Shown: one piece after another, positions 1-11,142 of the stretch
How positions within the stretch are numbered: the first letter of the stretch is position 1
How the letters are laid out: each line of letters begins with the position of its first letter
Origin: Siphonodentalium dalli
Taxonomy: Eukaryota > Mollusca > Scaphopoda > Gadilida > Siphonodentaliidae
Direction of reading: 5' to 3'
Assembly (NCBI GenBank): GCA_032622095.1
Contig: CP136061.1
Coordinates: forward strand, 16,618,440 to 16,682,439
Length of the DNA stretch: 64,000 nucleotides
Notes under the pieces: model-generated
Seen by the model: only the letters and a program-made list of their open reading frames with translations
Databases searched by the model: none
Told to the model about the DNA's origin: nothing
Program-made: the position numbers and the translations under genes

Positions 1-610
1 ACAGAAATGGTCATCAGTTGAAGAATTTTCCAACCTGATGGGGAGTATGAGGTTTGAAATTTCCAACACTAAGAAAGTTTCAGTTGAGGCCAGTCTAGAT
101 GCTAGGATTTGCAATTTTTTATATAGTTTTCAACATTTTCTCACACCGGGCCAACCATGGTTGGCCTGGTCTCCTGTCCGTAGCTGTGTGCATTTGTCTG
201 GAATTAGGCCACCAGTTTTGTTTTTTTTTGCAATTTTCAGGTTAAAATATCTTAATGTTCTCATACTGGGAATATAGAACCATGGCTTATGAATATATAT
301 GAACTTAGGCCTGACTGAGGTACACAGGGGGTGCAGATGGAATTATGCAAAAACTTGTGTTGGTCTTATTCTGGCTAAAGGGGGTGCAGTTGGAATTTCC
401 CAAGGTGGACACCACAACGGAGACCCTCTAGCCACGTCCCTGTGTCCTCGTACACATGGAAACCAATTGAGGCATTAAAATTCCCTACTACATGTGCATT
501 AGCAATCTTGAATAGCTAGCTTGATGGGGTATTCACAGGTCATGTACAGTCCAATGCGATGCAGAAACTGTACATACAATGTATACTGACACCGACTCTG
601 TATCAATATT
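1..610. other. No recognisable feature
   Basis: No ORF with protein-family character and no clear repeat was seen in this stretch. The last ~70 bases may be a weak extension of the foldback arm that begins at 611: a CTGTACAT/ATGTATA-like stretch near 568-590 resembles, in inverted orientation, bases just after 5521. Confidence 0.5.
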
Positions 611-1710
611 AGTCGGGGAGCCAATAAGGTCCACCTGCACCCCCCCCCCCCCCCCCCCGATGATTACAAATAACCTTATTTTTATTGTTCCCTATGGTAT
701 CCAGATAAAGAATCCGGAATTCACCGAAAAATAAAGGTGGCCCTACTGGGTGCTAGAGCCATTTGAATCCAAGATGGCCGCCATTTCCTCTAACTCCGAC
801 CAGATGTATTTAATCGTTGTAATAGATCGGTTGTTAGCAAAAGACACAGACAAAATGTATGCCATTTTGTTGGTATGATGTCCTTCTTCAAAATGACGGC
901 AAATAATTTCGAAAAATATTCAAAATGGCCGCCGAAAAATGACGTCATATGCACGAAAATAGGAAATTTAATTAATATTTCACCATATCTTCCATTTTTC
1001 TTCACATTAATCATTAGTAAATGGCATTGTTTTTGAGACAGTCGTCAAGCGTGATATTATAGCGTCATTTTAAGACATTTACCATTGACGAGGGTTCAGT
1101 AATAGATACAGAAAGAGGATTTGAAAAAGAGGGGTGAAATTTTCGATTTTATTGCAAGACGGTCTTGATAATCACCACTGACATCACCAGAAATATTGGA
1201 CATTTCTCTCACAAACTTGACATAAATATCGGCAAAAATTAACTTTTCAGGGTTGAACAATTTTTTTAAGTAAATATGCAACTATCATTGGTATCAAAGG
1301 TATTTATTGTTTTGGTCTATCTTAAATGTGTCACACTACGGTGTTTATAGACCAAATTGCTCAAGATGGCTTCCAAAATGGCAACCAAATTTGTAAAAAG
1401 TTAATTTTTTACATATATCCCGAACATTATTATCTGCGTTATTCGACAAGGTAGCAAACTGTGACTCAGTTGGTTATTATACGTGTTAGTTAATTAACCG
1501 ACAACTACGTTCTATTCTGTTTGTCCCAGTTCCGTTTGGGGCATGACAAATTCATTTTAAAGTTGCAGTATGGAACCTCTTTTGTGATTCTGGCCATATT
1601 ATTGAAAGGAAATGGGCAAAACTTTGAGACGAAACTGAGATGAACCGTAATATGTGGCTATTCTGGCCCATCATGATAAAAAGTGATCAACTGGATAAAA
1701 GATGGATGCC

Positions 1711-2885
1711 AATATGGCAGCCAGGGAGTTACTGTATGATCATAGGTGATGTGAATAGGTATACAGGGAGTTACTGTATGGTCATGAATGATGTGAATAG
1801 GTATACAATGAGTGACTATATGGTTATGAGTGGGGTGTCCATGGTGAGATGCATAGGAATATAAGGAGTGGCTGTATGGGCATGTGTGAGGTGAATCGGT
1901 ATACATGTAGTGACTGTACGGTATATTGTGTGTGGCCGATGTGATCGTATGGGCATTGCTGTGGTTTATAGATATAACGAGAGTAGCTACATGGTCATCC
2001 GTGCGTTGTTTATGTATATATGGAGTGACTGTAAGGTCGTCGTGGTCGTGATGTATATGTGTACCGTGTGTGGCTGTATTGTGACATGTGGTGTATATGT
2101 ATATTTGTGCTGTCTGTATGATCATGGATGGATTGCGTAGATAAATAGGGTGTGATTTTATGGTTATGGGTAATGTGTATAGGTGCACATGGTATGCCTG
2201 TGGTCAAGATTGAAGTTATATGCATACCTGGAATAAGCTTTATGGTTATTGACGAGCGTGTGGCTATATAGGGAGTGCCATTTTGGTAACGGGTGGGTCG
2301 TATATTTATATATGTTGTGGATGTATTATCATCGGTGGTGTATATGGTGTAGATGAATGATCATGGATGGCGTGTATGAGTATACAGCGAGTTGATTAAT
2401 TGTCATGTGTGAGGTGTATATGCAAGTATGAGACTTATGAGTGGTCGTGTGTGCGGGTATTGGTATATTTGGAAGGGCTCACCATTGGTGGGTGAGGTGT
2501 ATATGTATATCTGAATTGACTCTATGGTCATGGGTATGGCGAATATATATACATGTAGTGGCTGTATGGTCCATGGTGAGATGAATAGGTATAAAATGAG
2601 TTACTGTATGATCGTGAATGTGAAATAATATGTATACATAGAGTGACTATATGGTCGGGTGTAGGAGTATACCTGGTGTTCATGCATGGTGATTCATGGC
2701 TGTATCGTCATTTGTGGCATGTACCGGTATAGCCAAATAAGGCTGTATGGTCAGGTGTACGTGTATAGAGTGTGTGACTATATTGTCATTTGTGTGGTGT
2801 GTATGTACATATGAGGTCATGGGATGCGTTGTACATGTATAATTTGGGTGGCTAACGCTTTCCACAATAACTCAAGGATATGTTA
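1711..2885. repeat. Diverged satellite, forward orientation, inside foldback
   Basis: Loosely repeated units of roughly 40-60 bp with the theme 'gagtgactgtatggtcat', then 'gaggtgtataggtatac'. The copies are heavily diverged. Open frames here are by-products of the low stop content of the antisense strand. Confidence 0.7.
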
Positions 2886-2889
2886 ATCA

Positions 2890-3889
2890 ATAGAGAGGTC
2901 ATGTCAAAGAGTTCTCCACCTTGATAGTGTTTGTGTACATGGGGAACTTTAAACGTGAAAAGCGATAGCCACCCATTACCACACAGTCATTCCATATATG
3001 CATAAACACCACATACATAACAATATAGTGACCAACTGTATAAACGTACACCTGACCCATGACCATGGATGGCCATACAGCCATGCGTCACAATGCAAGT
3101 ACACCGGGTATAATCCAAAAGATGACCCATAACCATAGAGTCACTCCTTGTATACCCATTCATCTCACCATTGGCCATACGGTCACCCCATGTATACCTA
3201 TTCTCCACACACACATGGTCAAATAGACATTCAATATATACATCAACACCGCAACAATGACCATATAGTCACCTCGGGTATACATATCCACCTCACCAAT
3301 GGTCATATAGCCACTCGCTTCATACACATACCCTCATCCGTGGCACCTGGTATACCCCTTCATCTGACCTATGGCCATATAGTCACCCCGTGTGTACCTA
3401 TTCAAAACATTCATACATGATCATGGTCAATCATTGTATATATATTCACCTCACCCTTGGCCATGTCACTCCCTGTATCCCTATTTGTCACACCATAGCA
3501 TAATAGCCACTCAAGATATACTAATACACCCCAGCCATGTCAGTGTATTCAATCCATGTATGCATATGCACATCATCCGTGGCCATATAGCCGCTCGCTA
3601 TATACACATACCCCTCGCCCATGACCATATAGCAACAAATGTGTATGCCCGTATAACCTACACATGACCATACCGCAACGAGTCACCAAGCAGGAACACC
3701 GGGTATACTCATACACCTGACACATGACAATTTAGTCACTCCCTGCATAGCTATTCATTACATTTATGATCATACAGTCACTCATTGTATACATACATGT
3801 ACTCGTCTCACCATTGACCATACAATAACTCCCTGTATACCTATTCACCTTACCTATGATCATATAGTAACTCCCTGGCATTCACCCTA
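2890..3889. repeat. Same satellite in inverted orientation
   Basis: Units such as 'gaccatatagtcactccctg' and 'tatacctattcacctcacc' are the reverse complement of the array at 1711-2885. The polarity switch lies near 2886-2890, the centre of the foldback. Confidence 0.7.
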
Positions 3890-4615
3890 TATCCAGTTGA
3901 TATGTTTTATCATAATGGACCAGAATAGCCACATATTATGGTTCATCTCAGTTCCGTTTCAAAGTTCTGCCCATTTCCTTTCAATAATATGACAAGAATC
4001 ACAAAAGAGGTTCTCCGCCAAATTTCATATTGCAACTTTAAAATGAATTTGTCATGCCCCATACGGAACTGGAACAAACATAATAGAACGTGGTTGTCAG
4101 CTAATTAACAAACACGTATAATAACCAAGTGAGTCACAATTTAATACCTTGTCGGATAACGCAGAGAATAATGTTCGGGATATATGTAAAAAAATAACTT
4201 TTTACAAATTTGGTTGCCATTTTGGAAGCCATCTTGAGCAATTTGGTCTATAAACATTTTACTTTTAAAAATTGTCCAATTGTCCAATTGTCCAATTTTT
4301 GCCGATATTTATGTCAAGTTTGTGAGAGAAATATCCAATATTTCTGGTGATGTCAGTGGTGACAATAGAAACAATGATCCATGGTGCATCAGACATGTAA
4401 GTATTCAATGTATATAATACAGATTAGCCATTGCAGGACACCCTGGGACAATATTTACCATTTTTCATATTTTCGGCGGCCATTTTGGAAATGTTCTACA
4501 CCAATTTCATTCCCATTGAAGTAAAACATCCGTCCAATAAAATAAAGCACATAGTTGTTGACATTCTATATTAACATCCTGTGTGGTTTGTCGTTAAAAT
4601 GACTATCAAGACCGT

Positions 4616-5335
4616 CTTGCAAAAAAATCGAACATTTCATCCCTCTTTTTCAAATCCTCTTTCTGTATCTATTACTGAACCCTCGTCAATGGCAAATGTC
4701 TTGAAATGACGTTATAATATCACGCTTGATGCCTGTCTCAAATACATTGCCATTTACTAGGATTAATGTGAAGAAAAATGGAAGATATGGTGAAATATTA
4801 ATTAAATTTCCTATTTTCGTGCATATGACGTCATTTTTCGGCGGCCATTTTGAATTTTTTTCGAAATTATTTGCCGTCATTTTGAAGAAGGACATCATAC
4901 CAACAAAATGGCATACATGTTATCTGTGTCTTTTGCTAACAACCGATCTATTACAACGATTAAATACAGCAAAATCGTCTTGCAAAAAATTATCGAAAAT
5001 TTCACCCCTCTTTTTCAAATCCTCTTTCTGTATCTATTACTGAACCCTCGTCAATGGCAAATGTCTTAAAATGACGCTATAATATCACGCTTGATGACTG
5101 TCTCAAAAATATTGCCATTTACTAATGATTAATATGAAGAAAAATGGAAGATATGGTGAAATATTAATTAAATTTCCTATTTTCGTGCATATGACGTAAT
5201 TTTTCGGCGGCCATTTTGAATTTTTTTCGAAATTATTTGCCGTCATTTGAAAGAAGGACATCATACCAACAAAATGACATACATTTTGTCTTTGTCTTTT
5301 GCTAACAACCGATCTATTACAACGATTAAATACAT
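4616..5335. repeat. ~360-bp direct duplication in the right foldback arm
   Basis: Sequence from 4616 ('cttgcaaaaaaatcgaa') is repeated from about 4978 ('cttgcaaaaaattatcg'), including the 'ctgtatctattactgaaccc' block (~4661 and ~5028) and the 'cggcggccattttgaa' block. The left arm has only one copy, so the duplication came after the arms formed, or one left copy was lost. Confidence 0.7.
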
Positions 5336-5951
5336 CTGGTCGGAGTTAGAGGAAATGGCGGCCATCTTGGATTCAAATGGCTCTAGCACCCAGTAGGGCC
5401 ACCTTTATTTTTCGGTGAATTCCGGATTCTTTATCTGGATACCATAGGGAACAATAAAAATAAGGTTATTTGTAATCATCGGGGGGGGGGGGTGCAGGTG
5501 GACCTTATTGGCTCCCCGACTATATCTATACATTTTCTGTACATTTTATATGTGTTGAACGATTGCTTTGGATTTGGTATAACTTGAACACTGACACAAG
5601 AATCAGCAGGCAATAGGTCATGTATGTAGTTCCACCATCTGCTGTAATGTAAGACAATATTTCCACCTGCACGTGATACATACATTAGTGGCTTGGATCC
5701 TGGGCGAAATCAAAGTTTTGTGTTGGATATTGTGGTTGAGTAATCTCAACATTATACGCTCCGTGATACAAATGTACCCACACACATGTATAGACTATTT
5801 AACCCTTTACCCAACAAACCGGCCAAAAACGGCCAAATAAAGCTTGAACAGCCTAAATTATCTTGGGTCTGTCTCAATAAAACCATACAAATATGGATAT
5901 CATTGGAACCGGCTCATTGACCACATTGTGCTGGTTACAGTTATGCCCTGT

Positions 5952-6020
5952 GCCAATGCATTCTCTTATATATGCGAGTCGACCATAGGTCGCCTCGCAT
6001 ATATAAGAGAATGCATTGGC
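5952..6020. repeat. 69-bp near-perfect palindrome
   Basis: The arms begin GCCAATGCATTCTC and end GAGAATGCATTGGC. The centre CGACC-ATA-GGTCG pairs as well, leaving one mismatched pair and a 3-base loop. Each arm contains CCAAT at its outer end and TATATAAG (read outward). Confidence 0.9.
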
Positions 6021-6099
6021 CTAAAAAAAATCTTTTTTTAACACTTTTTACCATTTTTTCTTACATTCTTTAACAATTTTATAATTTTTAATGTGTTAA

Positions 6100-6168
6100 G
6101 CCAATGCATTCTCTTATATATGCGAGGCGACCTATGGTCGACTCGCATATATAAGAGAATGCATTGGC
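6100..6168. repeat. 69-bp near-perfect palindrome, opposite polarity
   Basis: Same hairpin as 5952-6020 but with the mismatched central pair reversed, so the two hairpins of one element are mutual reverse complements. Confidence 0.9.
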
Positions 6169-6198
6169 ACAGGGCCGTTCTGTTGGGTAAAGGGTTAA

Positions 6199-8606
6199 GT
6201 ATAAAAGAGAAATAATTTGAAATGTGAATCTAGTGTAGATCTCATTGCTATGTTCTCTATCAAGCCGGTCTTTGGGTATACATATCTCGAACAGTTTCTA
6301 GGAATATTGAAGGAAGCATATTTTGCAGAGTATAGAACTGATTGACAATGCCAAGGATAGCACATAGCCTGCTTTTATTAATTCTGCTCTGTCTAGAGAC
6401 GATGTTCTATTTCAACTCTACGTGGTAACGTGTGTATCATTGCATTAAATATATAAACTGGGGGCTATTTTGTAGTATCTGTAACTTGAAATATAATGAA
6501 ATGGTGCGGCTGAAAAATTGCACATCACATCCTGATATGTGCAAAAAAATAACACATATATATTGAACTGAGTAGAAAATATATTTTTTGAGATTCTTAC
6601 ACCACTAATTGTGCATCATAAATGAGAATAAGCCTCGTATTTCTGAACTTAATTCGAGGTTTAATACCTCGATTTCTGGATGACCTGTAAGCATAAATCA
6701 AACATCTTAAACAGGTCTGAGTGAACCACCAATCGCAAACCTTTGTGATAAATCGCAAACTACCATACTTTGCGATAAATCACGAACTTCTTGGCGATTT
6801 ACCGCAGAGATGTTTGCCATAAATAGTAAAAATCTTAGCGTAAAAATCGGAAACAGGCTAGTGAGCACTGTGCCAGGAAGACTGATCGGTCTATTTTATC
6901 CGGATCGGGCTATTATAAATCGATTTGTGTTTCTTTTACCACATTTTCACATGACCAAATTCAATTTTGCCGCCAGGTTTTTTTCTTCACTGTAAAATGT
7001 AGGCGGTAGATTTTACGATAAAATATTGGAAGCAGAGTTCCCACCAGTAATATACCATGAAATAAACAGTACACTGTATATTGTTCTACACCGTAGCATA
7101 GGGGCGCATGTCATTAAAAAACGAGAAAAATATAAATTAAATAATATATGAATTTAAACCAAGCCCGCCACTTTAAATACCACTTCAGTATACATACATA
7201 CATGTGTTTGTATTGCGAAGCGATTTCTAAAGTGACACACTCGGTTTAAAATTATATCTTTTTAATTGATATTTTACTTGTTTCAACGACACAGAATGGT
7301 GCGAACCGTTATAGCGCTCAACACTCCTCGCCACATGATTTTGGTGTTGAATGGGTCACCGTGAATCACTTTCCACCCTCCCCAAAATTGCCATGGTATT
7401 GTGTGTTTTGCTTATCGTACACTCGCTACATGCTGCAATGGTATATTACAAAACGCTCATTATACTACTGTATACTGTTATTTCAAGTTAGCTTTTCAGT
7501 TACGAGTAACACTAATTTCGACCAATCTGAATCATACGAATTGGGCCTCTCATTTCAAGACATAAATAAATGAAGCTTCACAATCATCACTCGTATTTTT
7601 AGATGTAAAAGTAAAACATTTGAATTGGTCACTTTCGCTTAGCTAGGAAATAAGCTCTTCCATAAATAGACACCATAATTACCGGATTATTACAATAACG
7701 TGATTGATCATGTGCATACTACCGGTAAATAAAGTCCGTTGACAGAATAGTCGCCTGTTAAACTTATTATTGTTATTTAGTACTACATGTATTCATCACT
7801 ATTTAATGTATGATCTTGTTTGGCACAGCCATAGTGAATAAATTATTCTCCAATCGCATCTATGCATCACGACTAACCAGAGCCATGTATTGTAGCACTG
7901 CGCGAATATGGTTTCTAATTATGTAAGAGGTTATTTCCTAGCGAGGCGGAAATGGCCCAATCGTTGGGAATGGTAGTCACACATGTTTTGATAAGAACAT
8001 GATGCATCCATTGCATTGGTACATGCAAATAGCTATGCCCTAATTAGTCGATACTCCTTCACGACGTTGACCGTCGATATTACTGCGTTAACCGATCGCG
8101 TTGATGCGATTTACCCTGACCAATCTTGCCATGGGCAACCTTGGTACCAACTTGCGTTCGCCGTTAGATCACATTTTCATACAATGTTTATATGAATTTG
8201 ATGTTGTTTTAAAAGTCAGCATTGTAACCACCACAGAGAGTGTATATGGTTTGGCATGGCGCGATACTACATTGATGATGAAATTTAGAATATTGGTCAC
8301 TGACCAACTTCAAATGTTGAATAAACCGTAACAAATATTAATTGGAATATTGTTTTGTGTATAGTTAACAAGGCGCATGGCGCTCACGAAAAACTGGACT
8401 GGGTGTAAGCCGGTCATGTGAACAATTAACGCGGAGTACGGCTGAGCAACAAGTAACTGATAACATGACCTTACAGAACCTCGATCGGGGTTTTGTACTT
8501 AATTCGATGTTCAAACACCGTGGCATAATTTGGTTGGAATCTAACAGTCCAAATCGTTAAATTTGCCGTCGGACATTTTTCCTAACACCGAGGGCTTGGT
8601 GCCTGG
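6199..8606. other. No recognisable feature (2.4 kb)
   Basis: AT-rich unique-looking DNA. Short ORFs at 6810-6995, 7361-7573 and 8101-8331 lack recognisable domains, splice context or family-like composition. A short local repetition, 'gcgataaatc' type, occurs at 6740-6800. Confidence 0.5.
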
Positions 8607-8905
8607 GCAGGTTCTCCACATAGTACCTAGATATTTGGTAATCCAGAGTACCTAGATAGGTACTCCAGTGTACCTACAGTAAATACCAACATTTTGGTAC
8701 ACCATTTTGGTACAACAGACTCTGAGTTGAACAGAGTACCTGAATATTTGTTACCCCAGAGTACCAATATACCAACATTTTGGTACTCCACAGTACCAAA
8801 TTACCAACATTTTGGTACACCAGAGTACCTGAATATTTGGTACTCCAGAGTATCAACAATTTTGTACACCCCACGGGACAAGTTTTGTACCTATTTAGGT
8901 ACTCT
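8607..8905. repeat. Degenerate minisatellite with GGTAC core
   Basis: Repeated 'accaacattttggtac' and 'cagagtacctgaatatttgg' segments in units of about 30 bp, poorly conserved. The GGTAC/GTACC core is self-complementary, so both strands look similar. Confidence 0.7.
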
Positions 8906-9029
8906 GGACTCAATTCACACTAATAATGTCATGTTGTCAGCTTTCTCTCCAAACTAACTCGTCGCACGATGATTCCATTTATGGCAAGAAACGTGACATT
9001 TTTATCGTTGTAATAAGTCCTAGGAGAGA

Positions 9030-10018
9030 CCGAAACAGGCGAGACATATAAATATCATGTATAGTTTGTCTCGCTCCTGTCCCAGTACAATCAGTTTATT
9101 TCATGTTCTCAGATTATATCTACTTGGTATTTTTTCTGTGTCGCTCCTGTCCCAGTATAATCAGCTTGTTCCGTGTTCTCTGAGTTGATCTACTTGGTTT
9201 TTTTATATTTCGGTATCAGAAGACTCAGAAATATGTGTGTAGTACAAATTATTGGAACAGACAGAGACAGACGAATTCCTAAACTTTTATCAGAAATTCC
9301 CTGGTCTGTATTTGTGCGTGCTCATCTCCTGTGCAATATAAATGACTGTGACAGAACGAGACAGCCAATACAGAAGCGTTCTCAAGCAGTGTGAGATATA
9401 TTATTTACAGAGTATGTTCCCTGGTCCAATATACATGACTGGCACAGACCGAGACAGGCGAGCCAGAAGTATTCCCAATCCAATGGGAGATATTATATTA
9501 TATACTGAGACTGTGAGACAGTCCCCTGGCTAAATATAAATGACTGGGACAGACCGAGGCAGAAGCATCCTCAATCTAGTGTGAGAAATATTATTTACCA
9601 AGACTGTCCCCTGGTCCAATAGAAATGACTTGGACAGACCGAGACAGAAGCATCCCCAATCTAGTGTGAGATATATTATTTACCAAGACTGTCCCCTGGT
9701 CCAATATAACTGACTGGGACAGACCGAGACAGAAGCATCCCCAATCTAGTTTGAGAAATATTATATAATGAGACTGTTCCCTGGTCCAATAGAACTGACT
9801 GGGACAGACCGAGACAGGCATAACAGAAGCATTCCCAAGCTTGTGTGAGAAATACTATTTACTAAGACAGGTTCCTGGCCCAAAAGAAATGACTGGGACA
9901 GACCGAGAGTGAAACATTCCCAAGCCAGTGTGAGAAATATTATTTACTGAGACAGTCCCTTGGAATTTCTGGGACAGACCGAGAGAGAAACCATCAGTCT
10001 GTCTCGATCACTTATATT
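9030..10018. repeat. ~85-bp satellite array
   Basis: Units contain 'actgggacagaccgagacag', 'tgtgagaaatattatttac' and 'actgtcccctggtccaatat'. The best units (9540-9800) repeat every 85-86 bp. The edges near 9050-9400 and 9900-10018 are diverged. Confidence 0.8.
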
Positions 10019-10641
10019 AAGTCAGAGAACATCACAGATAAATAATATTTTAGTATCAGAAGTTTAGAAATTGGTTTGTCCCACCCTACGTTGTTGTCAA
10101 TGGAGTCCGACCAAGCCTGCAAATAGTGTGTCTGTCATTTGCAGAATGAGGTCCCCAGAGAGTGAATTTAGTGATGTTATCCCGCATAGCGGGCTAGCAT
10201 CACCAAATTCACCCTCTGGTGACCTCATTCTGCTTAGGCCTCATCTTCTGGGAAGTATCTATAGTATTAAATTAACATTGTTTTAGTTACATTTCCCTTC
10301 TAGGCGGTTTCTATATCCCTTAATTTTCAGAAGATAAAATTCATAATTGAGGTGCCCAATGGGTGAACATCACCAACTTCAACTGTGGAACTTCAATCTG
10401 ATCCTAGGTCTCCCATAGCAGTTGAGGGCCTTAGCAGAATGAGGTCCCCGGAGGGTGAATTTAGTTATGCTAGCCCGCTATGCGGGATAACATCACTAAA
10501 TTCACCCTCTGTGGACTTCATTCTGCAAATGACAGACACACTATTTGCAGGCTTGGTCGGACTCCGTTGACAACAACGTAGGGTGGGACAAACCAATTTC
10601 TAACTAAATATTATTTATCTGTGATGTTCTCTGACTTAAAT
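10019..10641. mobile_element. Foldback element with nested palindromes, copy 1
   Basis: The left arm (10019-10233) and right arm (10434-10641) are inverted copies. 'gtcagagaacatcacagat' at the left mirrors 'atctgtgatgttctctgac' at the right, and 'ggtttgtcccaccctacg' mirrors 'cgtagggtgggacaaacc'. Inside each arm sits its own ~93-bp hairpin (10141-10233; 10434-10526) with arms GCAGAATGAGGTCC/GGACCTCATTCTGC-like. There is no ORF with coding character. It adjoins the 85-bp satellite, into which it probably inserted. Confidence 0.8.
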
Positions 10642-10745
10642 GAGAATTATGTAATTGAATTACAATTTAAGTTCATTGGTAGCGGTGGAAACGGGTAGTT
10701 TACCTTTTATGGAGACGATAAGAGACAATGAATGACGACACTATA

Positions 10746-11140
10746 ACTACTGTATACACCCTGCAACCACCCTGCATACACCCTGCAACCACCCTGCATA
10801 CACCCTGCAACCACCCTGCATACACCATGCATACACCATGCATACACCCTGCATACACCCTGTATACACCCTACATACACCCTGCATACACCCTGCATAC
10901 ACCCTGCATACACCCTGCATACACCCTGTATACACCCTGCATACACCCTGCAACCACCCTGCATACACACTGCATACACCCTGTATACACCCTGCATACA
11001 CCCTGCAACCCCCCTGCATACACCCTGCGTACACCCTGCGTACACCCTGCGTACACCCTGCGTACACCCTGCATACACCCTGCATACACCCTGCATACAC
11101 ACTGCATACACCCTGCATACACCCTGCATACACCCTGCGG
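10746..11140. repeat. 11-bp minisatellite (ACCCTGCATAC)n
   Basis: About 35 units of ACCCTGCATAC, with variants ACCCTGCGTAC, ACCCTGTATAC and ACCCTGCAACC. Several variants are clustered (four consecutive GCGTAC units at 11026-11066), consistent with local amplification. All frames are open on both strands because the unit lacks stop codons; this is not coding evidence. Confidence 0.95.
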
Positions 11141-11142
11141 GG

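Larger units (their letters stand above)
611..5521. mobile_element. 4.9-kb composite foldback element
   Basis: The first bases (AGTCGGGGAGCC from 611) recur as the reverse complement at the right edge (GGCTCCCCGACT to 5521), and the similarity continues inward for about 1 kb on each side. The left arm is about 611-1710 and the right arm about 3890-5521. Both arms carry the same landmarks in mirrored order: a G/C homopolymer (640-658; 5481-5492), a GGCGGCCAT motif block, and a segment around 1340-1700 matched at 3890-4260. The loop (1711-2889) holds a diverged satellite and 2890-3889 its reverse complement. The right arm is longer because of an internal ~360-bp duplication and an extra ~240-bp segment around 4360-4600. 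No transposase ORF is present. Target-site duplications are not convincing. Foldback element or old inverted duplication are both possible. Confidence 0.8.
5799..6198 (+). mobile_element. Double-hairpin TTAA MITE, copy 1 (full length)
   Basis: The 400-bp element is bounded by TTAA at 5799-5802 and 6195-6198. The terminal inverted repeats read CCCTTTACCCAACA at the left and TGTTGGGTAAAGGG at the right. After a ~135-bp unique 5' part come two 69-bp near-perfect palindromes (5952-6020 and 6100-6168), separated by a T-rich 79-bp spacer. The two palindromes are reverse complements of each other in their centres. TTAA target duplication is the hallmark of piggyBac-type transposition. No coding capacity is seen, so this is a non-autonomous element. 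Confidence 0.85.

Noticed and set aside
1658-2188. 176-codon minus-strand ORF, His/Thr-rich
   Set aside because: Lies wholly inside the diverged satellite of the foldback. Frame breaks and composition follow the repeat.
5844-6041. ORFs running through the hairpins (ICES...RLAYIRECIG type) at each MITE copy
   Set aside because: They are the translated palindrome, present in both orientations and in every copy. No start context and no family.
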